Assembly (NCBI GenBank): GCA_019347595.1 | Contig: JAHWLA010000004.1 | Span: 1 to 32,451 of the forward strand | Origin: Actinomycetota bacterium | GTDB taxonomy: Bacteria; Actinomycetota; Acidimicrobiia; Acidimicrobiales; JAHWLA01 | Length of the DNA stretch: 32,451 nucleotides | Direction of reading: 5' to 3' | In this document: piece after piece, positions 1-6,540 of the stretch | Layout: each line of letters opens with the position of its first letter | Position numbering within the stretch: position 1 is the first letter of the stretch | Made by a program: the position numbers and the translations under genes | Notes under the pieces: model-generated | Seen by the model: the letters and a program-made list of their open reading frames with translations, nothing else | What the model was told of the DNA's origin: nothing | Databases searched by the model: none

Positions 1-939
1 GACGACAACGGCGACGCGGTCGTCCGCCCGACATTCGCATCGGGCACCACGATGGGCAACCTGCAAGCCAAGGGCAAGATGGTCGTCGGGGTGAAGTTCG
101 ACCAGCCGGGGTTCGGCCAGAAGAACCCGACCAGCGGCAAGATCGAGGGCTTCGACATCGAGATCGCCAAGCTCATGGCCCAAGGCCTGTTCGGCGGCCG
201 CCTGGAGGACCAAGAGGCGAACATCGAATTCGTGGAGGCGGTGTCCAAGAATCGTGAGCCGTTCATCCAGGAAGGCCGCGTCGACCTCGTGATCGCCACC
301 TACACCATCAACGACACCCGCAAGGAGGTCGTCGACTTCGCCGGGCCGTACTTCGTGGCCCAGCAGGACATGATGGTGAAGGCCGACAACGACACCATCA
401 AGTCGGTGACCGACCTGGAGGGCAAGCGGGTCTGCACCGTGAAGGGCTCCACCTCGGAGAAGAACGTGCGGGCCAAGGCGCCCACCGCCGAGGTCATCCT
501 CTTCGACACCTACTCGCAATGCGCCGAAGCCCTCGGCGACGACCGAGTGGTGGCGGTGACCACGGACAACACCATCCTGGCCGGCCTGGTGGAGCAGTCC
601 AACGGCGACTACAAGCTGGTGAAGGCGCCGTTCAGCGACGAGCCCTACGGCATCGGCCTCAACAAGGGCGACGACCCGTTCCGCGACTTCCTGAACGACC
701 GGCTGGAGGTCATCTTCGCCAACGGCCAGTGGGCGGATGCCTTCGAGCGGACGCTGGGGGAGATCGGCCTGGACACGCCGGAGCCGCCGGAGATCGACCG
801 CTACATCAGCAGCGCGTCGACCAGCGGTACAGGCTCGACGTCCACGACCAGGGGCGGGGGCGGGGCGACCTCGTCGTCCACCTCGTCGTCGTCGACCTCG
901 ACGTCGACGGTGTCGTCGACCACGAGCACGACCCGGTAA
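1..939 (+). CDS. Polar amino acid ABC transporter substrate-binding protein (5' partial)
   Basis: This is the extracytoplasmic binding protein of a glutamate/glutamine-type ABC importer. The frame is open from base 1 and 17 residues precede the first in-window Met (position 52), so the true start and the expected lipoprotein signal lie outside the window. Family signals are the opening GKMVVGVKFDQPGFG, then GFDIEIAKLMA, the DLVIATYTINDTRKEVVDFAGPY stretch in two lobes and a closing segment around GIGLNKGDDPFRDF. The last 40 or so residues are an unusual Ser/Thr/Gly-only tail encoded by tcg/acg-rich repeats (about 808-936). Two permease genes follow, and the ATPase is probably upstream of the window. 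Family is certain; glutamate specificity is inferred from similarity to GluB-type proteins. Confidence 0.93.
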   Translation, partial: DDNGDAVVRPTFASGTTMGNLQAKGKMVVGVKFDQPGFGQKNPTSGKIEGFDIEIAKLMAQGLFGGRLEDQEANIEFVEAVSKNREPFIQEGRVDLVIATYTINDTRKEVVDFAGPYFVAQQDMMVKADNDTIKSVTDLEGKRVCTVKGSTSEKNVRAKAPTAEVILFDTYSQCAEALGDDRVVAVTTDNTILAGLVEQSNGDYKLVKAPFSDEPYGIGLNKGDDPFRDFLNDRLEVIFANGQWADAFERTLGEIGLDTPEPPEIDRYISSASTSGTGSTSTTRGGGGATSSSTSSSSTSTSTVSSTTSTTR

Positions 940-943
940 CCCA

Positions 944-1588
944 CTGAACATCGTCCTCGACAACCTCGGCACCTACGCCGAGGGGATGCGCACCACGGTG
1001 TCGCTCACCTTGCTGTCGTTCATGGCAGCACTGGTGATCGGCACCGTGGTCGCCGCGTTCCGGGTCGGGCCCATCCCGCCGCTCCGGTGGGTGGGCGCGG
1101 CCTACGTGGAGCTGGTCCGCAACACGCCGCTGGCCGTGCACTTCATCCTCTTCTACTTCGGGCTCACCAAGGTGGGCATCCGCTACGAGGCGTTCGTCAC
1201 GGCCGTGATCGTGCTCAGCATGTACACCAGCTCGTTCGTGGCCGAGACGGTCCGCTCCGGGATCAACGCCGTCTCGTCGGGGCAGGCCGAGGCGGCTCGC
1301 GCCCTCGGGCTCACGTTTCCCCAGGTGCTCGGGATCGTCGTGCTCCCCCAGGCCTTCCGCACGGTGGTATCACCGCTGGGCAGCCTTCTCAGCGCCCTCG
1401 TGCGCAACTCCGCAGTGGCGTCGGTGATCTCGGTGCTCGAGCTGACCGAGGTGGCCGACCGGCTCAACACGGCCACCGCCCGGCCCATCCCCGTCTTCCT
1501 GGGAGCGGCGGCCGCCTACATCTCGCTGACCCTGCCGCTGGGGTGGGGGATCGGCTTCGTGGAGCGACGGGTGGCGATCAAGCGATGA
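944..1588 (+). CDS. Amino acid ABC transporter permease 1 (HisM/GluC-like)
   Basis: This inner-membrane permease subunit pairs with the next gene to form the transmembrane channel. Hydrophobic segments include SLTLLSFMAALVIGTVVAAF and AYISLTLPLGWGIG, and the EAA-type loop that docks the ATPase is GQAEAARALGLTFPQVLGI. Homologues begin with a segment like NLxxYAEGxxTT, which is encoded here from about 944. No ATG, GTG or TTG exists in frame between 935 and 985, so the start is either a CTG at 944 (5 nt after the binding-protein stop; chosen because it keeps the conserved N-terminus) or ATG at 986, which would trim it by 14 residues. The stop overlaps the next gene in ATGA (1585-1588). Confidence 0.88.
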   Translation: MNIVLDNLGTYAEGMRTTVSLTLLSFMAALVIGTVVAAFRVGPIPPLRWVGAAYVELVRNTPLAVHFILFYFGLTKVGIRYEAFVTAVIVLSMYTSSFVAETVRSGINAVSSGQAEAARALGLTFPQVLGIVVLPQAFRTVVSPLGSLLSALVRNSAVASVISVLELTEVADRLNTATARPIPVFLGAAAAYISLTLPLGWGIGFVERRVAIKR

Positions 1589-2454
1589 CGGCCGTCATCC
1601 TCGCCGACGCCCTCGGCCCTCGCGCTCGCCGTCGCGTGTGGATCGCGTCGGTCGTGGCGGGCGTCCTGGTGGCGGCGGCAATCGGCGTGGCCGTGCAGCG
1701 CCTGGCCGCCAGAGACCAGTTCGACGCGCGCCTGTGGGAGCCGTTTACCGAACCGGCCGTCCTCCGTTTCTTCCTCACAGGGCTCGCCAACACGCTCAAG
1801 GCGGCGCTGGTCGCCATGGGCTTGGCGCTGGTCGTGGGCGCCTTCCTGGCCCTCGGGCGCCTGGCCCGCAACGCGCCGGTGCGGTGGGCGGCGGGCGCGT
1901 GGGTCGAGTTCTTCCGAGCCGTCCCCCTGCTGCTGCTGATCTACTTCTCCGGGCTGGGCCTGCCCAAGTACGGGATCGACCTGCCCGTCTTCTGGTACCT
2001 GGTGCTGGCGCTGGTCGCCTACAACAGCACGGTGCTGGCGGAGATCTTCCGGGCGGGCATCCTCTCGCTCGACCGGGGGCAGTCGGAAGCCGCCTTCGCC
2101 CTCGGGCTGTCGTACTGGCAGACGATGTTCACGGTGATCGTGCCCCAAGCCGTGCGCCGCATGGTCCCCGCCATCGTCAGCAGCCTGGTCACGCTGCTCA
2201 AGGACACGTCGCTCGGCTACGTCATCACCTACGAGGAGCTGCTGCGGCGGGGGCGGTTGGCGGGCGAGTTCTACGGCAACATGCTCCAGTCGCTGGTGTT
2301 CGTCGCCGCCTTCTACATCGTGGTGAACTTCACGCTCAGCCAGATCGCCCGCCGGCTGGAGCTGCGCCAGCGCCGCCGCTACAACGCGGGGACGATCGAC
2401 GTCGGCGGTGTGGAGGACTTGGCCACGGTGGCCGCCGAGAGCCGCCGCGCCTGA
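1585..2454 (+). CDS. Amino acid ABC transporter permease 2 (GluD-like)
   Basis: This is the second membrane subunit of the importer, 289 residues. It has an N-terminal membrane anchor at about residues 17-38 (VWIASVVAGVLVAAAIGVAV), a periplasmic stretch, then the conserved permease core (FFLTGLANTLKAALVAMG, EFFRAVPLLLLIYF). The EAA loop reads GQSEAAFALGLSYWQTMF. The C-terminal 30 residues after the last helix are basic and then acidic, presumably cytoplasmic. The ATG overlaps the stop of permease 1 by four bases, so the two are translationally coupled. A possible terminator of the facing gene lies directly after the stop, and transcription converges there with the esterase gene. Confidence 0.93.
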   Translation: MTAVILADALGPRARRRVWIASVVAGVLVAAAIGVAVQRLAARDQFDARLWEPFTEPAVLRFFLTGLANTLKAALVAMGLALVVGAFLALGRLARNAPVRWAAGAWVEFFRAVPLLLLIYFSGLGLPKYGIDLPVFWYLVLALVAYNSTVLAEIFRAGILSLDRGQSEAAFALGLSYWQTMFTVIVPQAVRRMVPAIVSSLVTLLKDTSLGYVITYEELLRRGRLAGEFYGNMLQSLVFVAAFYIVVNFTLSQIARRLELRQRRRYNAGTIDVGGVEDLATVAAESRRA

Positions 2455-2462
2455 CCCGGACG

Positions 2463-2481
2463 AAAAGCGCCTTACCGGCGC
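2463..2481 (-). terminator. Possible short intrinsic terminator of the esterase gene
   Basis: Read on the minus strand this is GCGCC, loop GGTAA, GGCGC, followed by TTTT. The TAA stop of the esterase lies in the loop. It is the only hairpin in the window directly followed by a T-run. The stem is short (5 bp), so confidence is modest. Confidence 0.4.
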
Positions 2482-3362
2482 AGGGCGGCGCGGAGGGCGG
2501 CGGCGGCCTCCCGCAGCGCCGGCTCGGCTGCTTCGTACACCCCGACGACCGTGAAGAAGGCGTGCATCTGGCCCTCCCACCGCCGCACGTCCACCGGCAC
2601 ACCGGCCTTCCGGAGCAGCAACCCGTAGGCCTGGCCCTCGTCGCGCAGCGGGTCGTACTCGGCGGTCACGATGAAGGCAGGCGGCAGATCGCCATGGTCG
2701 GCGGCGTAGAGCGGCGAGAGGTAGGGATCGCGCCGGTCGTGGCCGTCGGCGTAGTGGTCCCAGAACCACTTCACGTCGGCGGCGTAGAGGAAGTACCCCT
2801 CGCCGTTCTCGCGCATGGACGGGTAGCTGAGCTCGCCGTCGACCGCTGGGTAGACCAGCAGTTGGAACGCCAGGGGCGGCCCTTCCTCGTTGCGAGCCCG
2901 CAGCGCCACGGCGGCGGCCAGGTTGCCGCCCGCGCTGTCGCCCCCCACGGCGACCGGCCCCGGCATGTGCTCGACCGCCCAACCAGTGGCGCTCCAGCCG
3001 TCGTCGAACCCGGCGGGGAAGGGGTGCTCGGGCGCCAGGCGGTACTCGATGTTGACCACGTTCACGCCGGCCTCCGCCGCCAGGTGGCGACAGAAGTCGT
3101 CGTGCTCGTCCACGCTGCCCAGGCACCACCCACCGCCGTGGAACCACACCAGCGTGCCGACCGCGCCAGGCGGCCGGTAGACACGCGCCGGCACGCCGTC
3201 GGCGTCGACGTCCTCGGTCGGCATGTCGGGCCCTGGCGTCCCCGACCGGTTCCAGTTGCCCAGCAGTGTCCGCGACAGGTCGAGGCCGAGTTGGTCGACG
3301 GTCGGGTTGCCGGCCGCCGCCAGCCGGTCGAATACCGCCTGCGCATCCGACGTCAGCCCCAT
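2472..3362 (-). CDS. Alpha/beta hydrolase, hormone-sensitive-lipase (GDXG) family esterase
   Basis: This is a cytoplasmic carboxylesterase of the HSL family, 296 residues. The oxyanion-hole motif HGGGW is at about residues 75-79 and the nucleophile elbow GDSAGGN gives Ser143. Asp237 (EYDPLRDEG) and His267 (QMHAFF) complete the triad. The cap region is N-terminal, as usual in this family. The start is ATG at 3362 (MGLTSDAQ); upstream in-frame codons would run through a hairpin. There is no Shine-Dalgarno, but TAGGAT lies 7 nt before the ATG, so a leaderless transcript is likely. The natural substrate is unknown; short-chain acyl esters are usual for the family. It is convergent with the transporter operon. 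Confidence 0.93.
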   Translation of the reverse strand: MGLTSDAQAVFDRLAAAGNPTVDQLGLDLSRTLLGNWNRSGTPGPDMPTEDVDADGVPARVYRPPGAVGTLVWFHGGGWCLGSVDEHDDFCRHLAAEAGVNVVNIEYRLAPEHPFPAGFDDGWSATGWAVEHMPGPVAVGGDSAGGNLAAAVALRARNEEGPPLAFQLLVYPAVDGELSYPSMRENGEGYFLYAADVKWFWDHYADGHDRRDPYLSPLYAADHGDLPPAFIVTAEYDPLRDEGQAYGLLLRKAGVPVDVRRWEGQMHAFFTVVGVYEAAEPALREAAAALRAALRR

Positions 3363-3369
3363 GCGCCGA

Positions 3370-3375
3370 ATCCTA
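3370..3375 (-). promoter_or_regulatory. -10-like element of leaderless esterase gene
   Basis: On the minus strand TAGGAT is followed by 7 nt and then the ATG at 3362. There is no ribosome binding site. The hexamer abuts the outer end of the hairpin at 3375-3427, which occupies the place of a -35 region. Confidence 0.5.
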
Positions 3376-3427
3376 CGAAGTGTGCGGAGTTGGGGCCGCG
3401 GGAGCGGCCCAACTCCGCACACTTCGT
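3375..3427. terminator. Long intergenic hairpin A
   Basis: Arms 3375-3394 and 3408-3427 are a perfect 20-bp inverted repeat (ACGAAGTGTGCGGAGTTGGG and its complement). After a bulged G at 3395, a 4-bp inner stem CCGC/GCGG encloses a GGGA loop. There is no T-run on either strand. It lies between the end of the TIGR02588-like gene and the esterase promoter, so it probably ends the upstream minus-strand unit. Confidence 0.7.
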
Positions 3428-3431
3428 CAGA

Positions 3432-3815
3432 TCAGGGGACAGTGAAGCCGGTGATGCGGATGTCGAGTGTTCCTGTGGCCGGGTCGTCGACGAAGAGGAA
3501 CGCCACCTCGGCGGTCTCGTTGCGCGCCAGGAACTCGACGCTCTGGTCGGCTACCGACACCTGGCCGCCGATGGTGAGCTCGGCCGCCACCTGCACGGAT
3601 TCCGCCGTGGCCCCGCCCTCGTTGCGGATCTTCACCGGCACCAGGAACGCGTCGCCGTGGCGCTCGACCGGGCCGGACTCGACCACGCGAGGCAGCGCGG
3701 GGCCGTCCGGTTCGCCCGCCTCGACGCCGATCAGCCCGACGAGCACGACGAGGACCACGACCGACGCCGCGAACGTCACCCACTCGGCCGGGCTGCGGGC
3801 GGGCCTGCCGCTCAT
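3432..3815 (-). CDS. TIGR02588-like membrane-anchored protein of unknown function
   Basis: This is a 127-residue protein with a short basic N-terminus (MSGRPARSPAEW) and a single membrane segment at about residues 13-33 (TFAASVVVLVVLVGLIGVEA). A beta-rich domain follows, probably outside the membrane, and contains VPVKIRNEGGATAESVQVAAEL. That resembles an Ig-like or CARDB-type fold. The pairing with a DUF2391/TIGR02587 gene immediately upstream, overlapping by four bases (ATGA), is the best clue: these two families are known as neighbours. No biochemical role is established. The start at 3815 was chosen for this overlap; a longer frame to 3926 would lie inside the neighbour. Confidence 0.75.
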   Translation of the reverse strand: MSGRPARSPAEWVTFAASVVVLVVLVGLIGVEAGEPDGPALPRVVESGPVERHGDAFLVPVKIRNEGGATAESVQVAAELTIGGQVSVADQSVEFLARNETAEVAFLFVDDPATGTLDIRITGFTVP

Positions 3816-4690
3816 ACCGCCAGCCTTCCGGCCGCCCCGCCCACGGCAGCGGGGAGCCCGAGCACGATCACATGCGAGACCACGAGCGACATCGGGTCCT
3901 CGGGCGTCAGCCGTTGGAAGAACCACAGCATCCCGGCCGCCACCACCAACGACACCAGGTACGACGCCACCGTCTCGGTCATCGGGTGTTGGAAGATGCC
4001 CGGCTGGTTGCGGCGACGCTTCTGGTCGGAGAAGCCCGCCACGAACACGATGCAGTACGAGATCACGAGCGACGCCAGCACCATGGCAATGAGCCAGGCG
4101 GCGGGCATGGCCGCGGCCAGCATCGGGATCTCGTCGGTGGGCGCCACGTTGAAGGCGATGAACACGGCCCCGATGGTGGTGGCCCCCACGTCGACCAGGG
4201 TGGCCTGGAGCCCCTTTCCGTCGGCCGCCTCCTCGGTCGCCTCGTCCTCCGCTTCGGCCGGGGCCCGACGCAGCATGTGCTGGGCGATGGCGCTGCCGAT
4301 GGCGAACGGCGTCGCCTCGTAGACGATCTTGCCCAACGCCTCCTCCAGCGGCGTCGTCGCCGTCACTTCGCGCAACAGCACGAGCAGCAGGAAGACCGAC
4401 ACCACGGCCAGGGCGACGGTCTCCACCGAGTCCATGGCGGCGTCACGCCGCCGGATGTCCTGCGTGGTGCGGAACCCTGCCGTGCGGTTGAGCAGGAAGA
4501 CCGGCACGAACATGAAGACGAGGACGCCGAGCATGTGGACCGTCTGCGTCTGGCTGCCGATCCACCACACCTCCATGGTGTAGAGGAGCGGGATGCCGAA
4601 CAGCATCCCGCCGGAGACCGCACGTACCAGGTCGGTCGCTTCGCGTCGCCACGGCCCGCGGTCCCGTGCGTCGGCGTCGGCGGCTCCCAT
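3812..4690 (-). CDS. DUF2391/TIGR02587-family integral membrane protein
   Basis: This 292-residue polytopic membrane protein has about seven hydrophobic stretches, including GGMLFGIPLLYTMEVWW, MLGVLVFMFVPVFLL, VALAVVSVFLLLVLL, IAMVLASLVISYCIVFVAGF and YLVSLVVAAGMLWFF. The stretch GMLFGIPLLYTMEVWW near the N-terminus is typical of the family. A charged cytoplasmic loop (about residues 165-185, EAEDEATEEAADGKG) splits the protein. Function is unknown; it probably works with the TIGR02588-like partner, whose ATG overlaps its stop. The chosen ATG at 4690 lies 8 nt after the stop of the zinc-ribbon gene, so it is cotranscribed with it. Confidence 0.8.
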   Translation of the reverse strand: MGAADADARDRGPWRREATDLVRAVSGGMLFGIPLLYTMEVWWIGSQTQTVHMLGVLVFMFVPVFLLNRTAGFRTTQDIRRRDAAMDSVETVALAVVSVFLLLVLLREVTATTPLEEALGKIVYEATPFAIGSAIAQHMLRRAPAEAEDEATEEAADGKGLQATLVDVGATTIGAVFIAFNVAPTDEIPMLAAAMPAAWLIAMVLASLVISYCIVFVAGFSDQKRRRNQPGIFQHPMTETVASYLVSLVVAAGMLWFFQRLTPEDPMSLVVSHVIVLGLPAAVGGAAGRLAV

Positions 4691-4698
4691 GAGGCCGC

Positions 4699-4869
4699 CT
4701 ATTCCCCGTCGGGCCGCTCGTCGTGCATCAGCACGTCCCACCGGTCCCGGCAGTCCTCGCAGCGATAGGTGGCCAAGCCGCCGTGGTAGCCGAGGAGATG
4801 GCAGCGCCCGCCGCAGTCGATGCAGTCGATGACCTCGGGGATGTCGGCCCGTTCCGGAATGTCGGTCAC
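4699..4869 (-). CDS. Small zinc-ribbon protein (56 aa)
   Basis: This short protein has two CxxC knuckles, Cys16/Cys19 (CIDC) and Cys37/Cys40 (CEDC), separated by 17 residues, which should bind one structural zinc ion. An extra Cys23 and His24 follow the first knuckle. The N-terminus is acidic (TDIPERADIPEVID) and the C-terminus ends in DERPDGE. The GTG start at 4869 overlaps the stop of the thioesterase gene in GTGA (4866-4869). I do not recognise a named family. Such small ribbons often bind nucleic acid or act as adaptor proteins, but nothing here shows which. It sits between the thioesterase and the DUF2391 gene in one apparent operon. Confidence 0.75.
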   Translation of the reverse strand: MTDIPERADIPEVIDCIDCGGRCHLLGYHGGLATYRCEDCRDRWDVLMHDERPDGE

Positions 4870-5279
4870 TGCCTGACCTGGACGAACAGCCCGGTCGCTT
4901 CCACGGCGACGCGCTGGTGGGGGAGCAGGATGCGCCCCTTGACCTCCTGGGCGCGACGGGACTGCGCGCGCTCCCGCCACGCCTCGACGCGGACCGGCCC
5001 GCCGTCGAGCGGAATCCCGTTGCGGTACCGGAGCTCGAGCCGCGCCGTGACGCACCCGATGTCGTCGAGCGCCCACCCCAGTGAGGCCATGACCTCGTCG
5101 AGCACGGCCGCGGCGATGCCGCCGTGCACGTGCCCGGGCGGGCCGCGGTGATCGGGCCGCGGGTCGAAGCGGGCCACCAGTCGGGCAGGCTCCGTGGACC
5201 GGTCGAGCCAGAAGACCAGCCCGAGGCCGAGGGGGTCCTCGCCGGTGATGCCCTCGCCGGGAAGGTCGTCGAACGACAC
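4866..5279 (-). CDS. PaaI-type hotdog-fold thioesterase
   Basis: This 137-residue single-hotdog protein has the signature HVHGGIAAAVLDEVMASLGWAL (about residues 52-73), where HGG and the following Asp/Glu form the usual active-site helix of PaaI/YbgC-like acyl-CoA thioesterases. The rest alternates strands typical of the fold (TARLELRYRNGIPL, VRVEAWRERAQSRRAQEVKGRIL). The substrate acyl group cannot be read from sequence. The GTG start at 5279 is preceded at 8 nt by TAGCTT and no Shine-Dalgarno, suggesting a leaderless start, although rsmD ends only 20 nt upstream on the same strand. It is followed by the zinc-ribbon gene with a 4-nt overlap. Confidence 0.88.
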   Translation of the reverse strand: MSFDDLPGEGITGEDPLGLGLVFWLDRSTEPARLVARFDPRPDHRGPPGHVHGGIAAAVLDEVMASLGWALDDIGCVTARLELRYRNGIPLDGGPVRVEAWRERAQSRRAQEVKGRILLPHQRVAVEATGLFVQVRQ

Positions 5280-5287
5280 GGTCGGCG

Positions 5288-5293
5288 AAGCTA
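5288..5293 (-). promoter_or_regulatory. -10-like element before thioesterase gene
   Basis: TAGCTT on the minus strand is 8 nt from the GTG at 5279. It lies in the 20-nt gap after the rsmD stop, so it may be an internal promoter of the minus-strand operon. Confidence 0.35.
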
Positions 5294-5299
5294 CCCGGC

Positions 5300-5851
5300 T
5301 CAGGCGCGCACTTCGTAGAAGCAGAACAACAGGTTGCCGTAGCGGCGATGCCGGCCCGGCACCAGGTTCGTCAGGTCGAGCTCCCGGTACTCGCGGGGAT
5401 CGAGGTGGACGACGACGATGCCGTCCTCGGCGACGAGCTCGGGGTGGGCGTCGACGGCGAGCACCGCCCGCGACCACAGGTCGAGCCATTGGGGCGGCGA
5501 GGCGAAGACGACGTCGAACGGCGTCGGCTGGGAGGCGATGTAGGCGAAGGCATCGGCCCTCACGACCTCGGCGACGTGGTCGAGGCCCGTCTTGGCCAGG
5601 TTCTGGCGGAGGTCGCGCAACGGCTTGTCGTGCACCTCCACGAAGACGCACGACTGGGCGCCCCGACTGGCCGCCTCGATGCCGACGCCGCCGACGCCTG
5701 CGAACAGGTCGAGGAAACGACAGCCCGGCAGGCGGGGCTGGAGGATGTCGAAAAGCGCCTCCTTGGCCCGTCCCAGGATGGGGCGCGTGCCCTCGTAGTC
5801 CTTGGGCGACACCAGCTTGTGGCCCTTGGCACTCCCGGCGATGACTCTCAC
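5300..5851 (-). CDS. rsmD: RsmD-family 16S rRNA (guanine-N2) methyltransferase
   Basis: This is a SAM-dependent methyltransferase related to the enzyme that modifies G966 of 16S rRNA; 183 residues, normal length. The N-terminus MRVIAGSAKGHKL and TRPILGRAKEALFDIL are hallmarks, and the SAM loop is FLDLFAGVGGVGIEAASRGA (about residues 45-64). The catalytic motif IV, normally DPPY or NPPF, reads SPPQ here (FASPPQWLDLW). The first acidic or amide residue and the aromatic residue are both replaced, so activity or target may differ. The GTG start at 5851 has a weak AGGA 8 nt upstream. It is divergent from coaD, its usual neighbour in bacteria. Confidence 0.88.
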   Translation of the reverse strand: MRVIAGSAKGHKLVSPKDYEGTRPILGRAKEALFDILQPRLPGCRFLDLFAGVGGVGIEAASRGAQSCVFVEVHDKPLRDLRQNLAKTGLDHVAEVVRADAFAYIASQPTPFDVVFASPPQWLDLWSRAVLAVDAHPELVAEDGIVVVHLDPREYRELDLTNLVPGRHRRYGNLLFCFYEVRA

Positions 5852-6003
5852 GGGAGCCGTCCTGCGGGCTCGCCGCCGGCGCGGATTGCGTTGTGGTCGT
5901 GGCTGTTCATGCGATCGTCGTGCCGATCTCTCATGGTGATGGAGCCAGCCTCGCGCGAGCGGGATTCGCCGTTCGCAGTTCTCGGGCCCCAGGACAACGG
6001 AAG

Positions 6004-6009
6004 TACGGT
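6004..6009 (+). promoter_or_regulatory. -10-like element upstream of coaD leader ORF
   Basis: TACGGT is followed by 7 nt and then GTG at 6017, the same geometry as the other predicted leaderless starts. No convincing -35 is visible. The rest of the 203-nt gap between rsmD and coaD (5852-6054) shows nothing else recognisable. Confidence 0.45.
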
Positions 6010-6016
6010 TGTCGAC

Positions 6017-6058
6017 GTGGCAGACATCGCACCCGACAGCACCGGCGACATCCGGTGA
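6017..6058 (+). CDS. Putative 13-codon leader ORF coupled to coaD
   Basis: GTG at 6017 opens a 13-residue frame (MADIAPDSTGDIR) whose TGA overlaps the coaD GTG in GTGA (6055-6058). A TACGGT hexamer ends 7 nt before the GTG, and the coaD start has no evident Shine-Dalgarno of its own. Together these fit a leaderless leader peptide whose termination hands ribosomes to coaD. The peptide resembles nothing I know and contains no run of one amino acid that would suggest classic attenuation. A chance ORF of this size is quite possible; the evidence is positional only. Confidence 0.4.
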   Translation: MADIAPDSTGDIR

Positions 6059-6540
6059 GGACCGCCCTCTTCCCGGGGTCGTTCGACCCGCTCCACAACG
6101 GTCACCTCGAGATCATCGAGACCGCCGCGCTCCACTTCGACCACGTGATCGTGGCCGCCATGCGCAATCCCCAGAAGGGCGAGCCGCTGTTCTCCTACGA
6201 GGAGCGCAAGCAGATGATCGAGGATTCGATCGCACATCTGTCGAACGTCACCGTGGAGCAGTTCGGCAGCCTGGTCGTCGACCTGGCCCGCCGGGTGGGC
6301 GCCGACGTCCTCATCAAGGGTTTGCGGGTGGCGTCCGACTTCGAGCACGAGCTTCAGCAGGCCCAGATGAACCACGCCATCTCGGGGATCGACACGCTGT
6401 TCATCCCGTGCGCTTCGTCGCACTCGTTCATCGCGTCGAACCTCGTCCGCCAGATCGCCCGCTTCGGCGGGGCCGACCGCATCGAGGGCATGGTTCCCGA
6501 GCCGGTGGCCAAACGGCTGCAGGAGAAGTTCGCCCCGTGA
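6055..6540 (+). CDS. coaD: Phosphopantetheine adenylyltransferase
   Basis: This enzyme transfers AMP from ATP to 4'-phosphopantetheine, giving dephospho-CoA, the penultimate step of CoA synthesis in the cytoplasm. It has 161 residues, the standard length. The nucleotidyltransferase motif GSFDPLHNGHLEII is at about residues 8-21, KGLR at about residues 87-90, and the C-terminal ATP-binding SSHSFIASNLVRQIA follows. The GTG start at 6055 places the catalytic motif at the usual distance from the N-terminus. It overlaps the leader ORF upstream and the SepIVA-like gene downstream (GTGA at 6537-6540), so translation through the set is coupled. Confidence 0.96.
   Translation: MRTALFPGSFDPLHNGHLEIIETAALHFDHVIVAAMRNPQKGEPLFSYEERKQMIEDSIAHLSNVTVEQFGSLVVDLARRVGADVLIKGLRVASDFEHELQQAQMNHAISGIDTLFIPCASSHSFIASNLVRQIARFGGADRIEGMVPEPVAKRLQEKFAP

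Noticed and set aside
519..947. Overlapping plus-strand frame inside the binding protein
   Set aside because: Arg/Gly-rich translation without motifs; the frame of the binding protein is intact through this stretch.
2336..2602. Small minus-strand frame (88 aa) at the transporter/esterase junction
   Set aside because: It overlaps the ends of two solid genes, has Arg/Ser-rich composition and no ribosome site.
1516..3147. Long minus-strand open frame across permease 2 and the esterase
   Set aside because: It crosses genes on both strands, is Arg/Gly-rich with no domains, and the esterase in another frame of the same strand is unambiguous.
5893..6058. Longer N-terminal extension of coaD from 5893
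   Set aside because: The extra residues are Arg-rich and unlike any CoaD; the catalytic motif sits correctly with GTG 6055.
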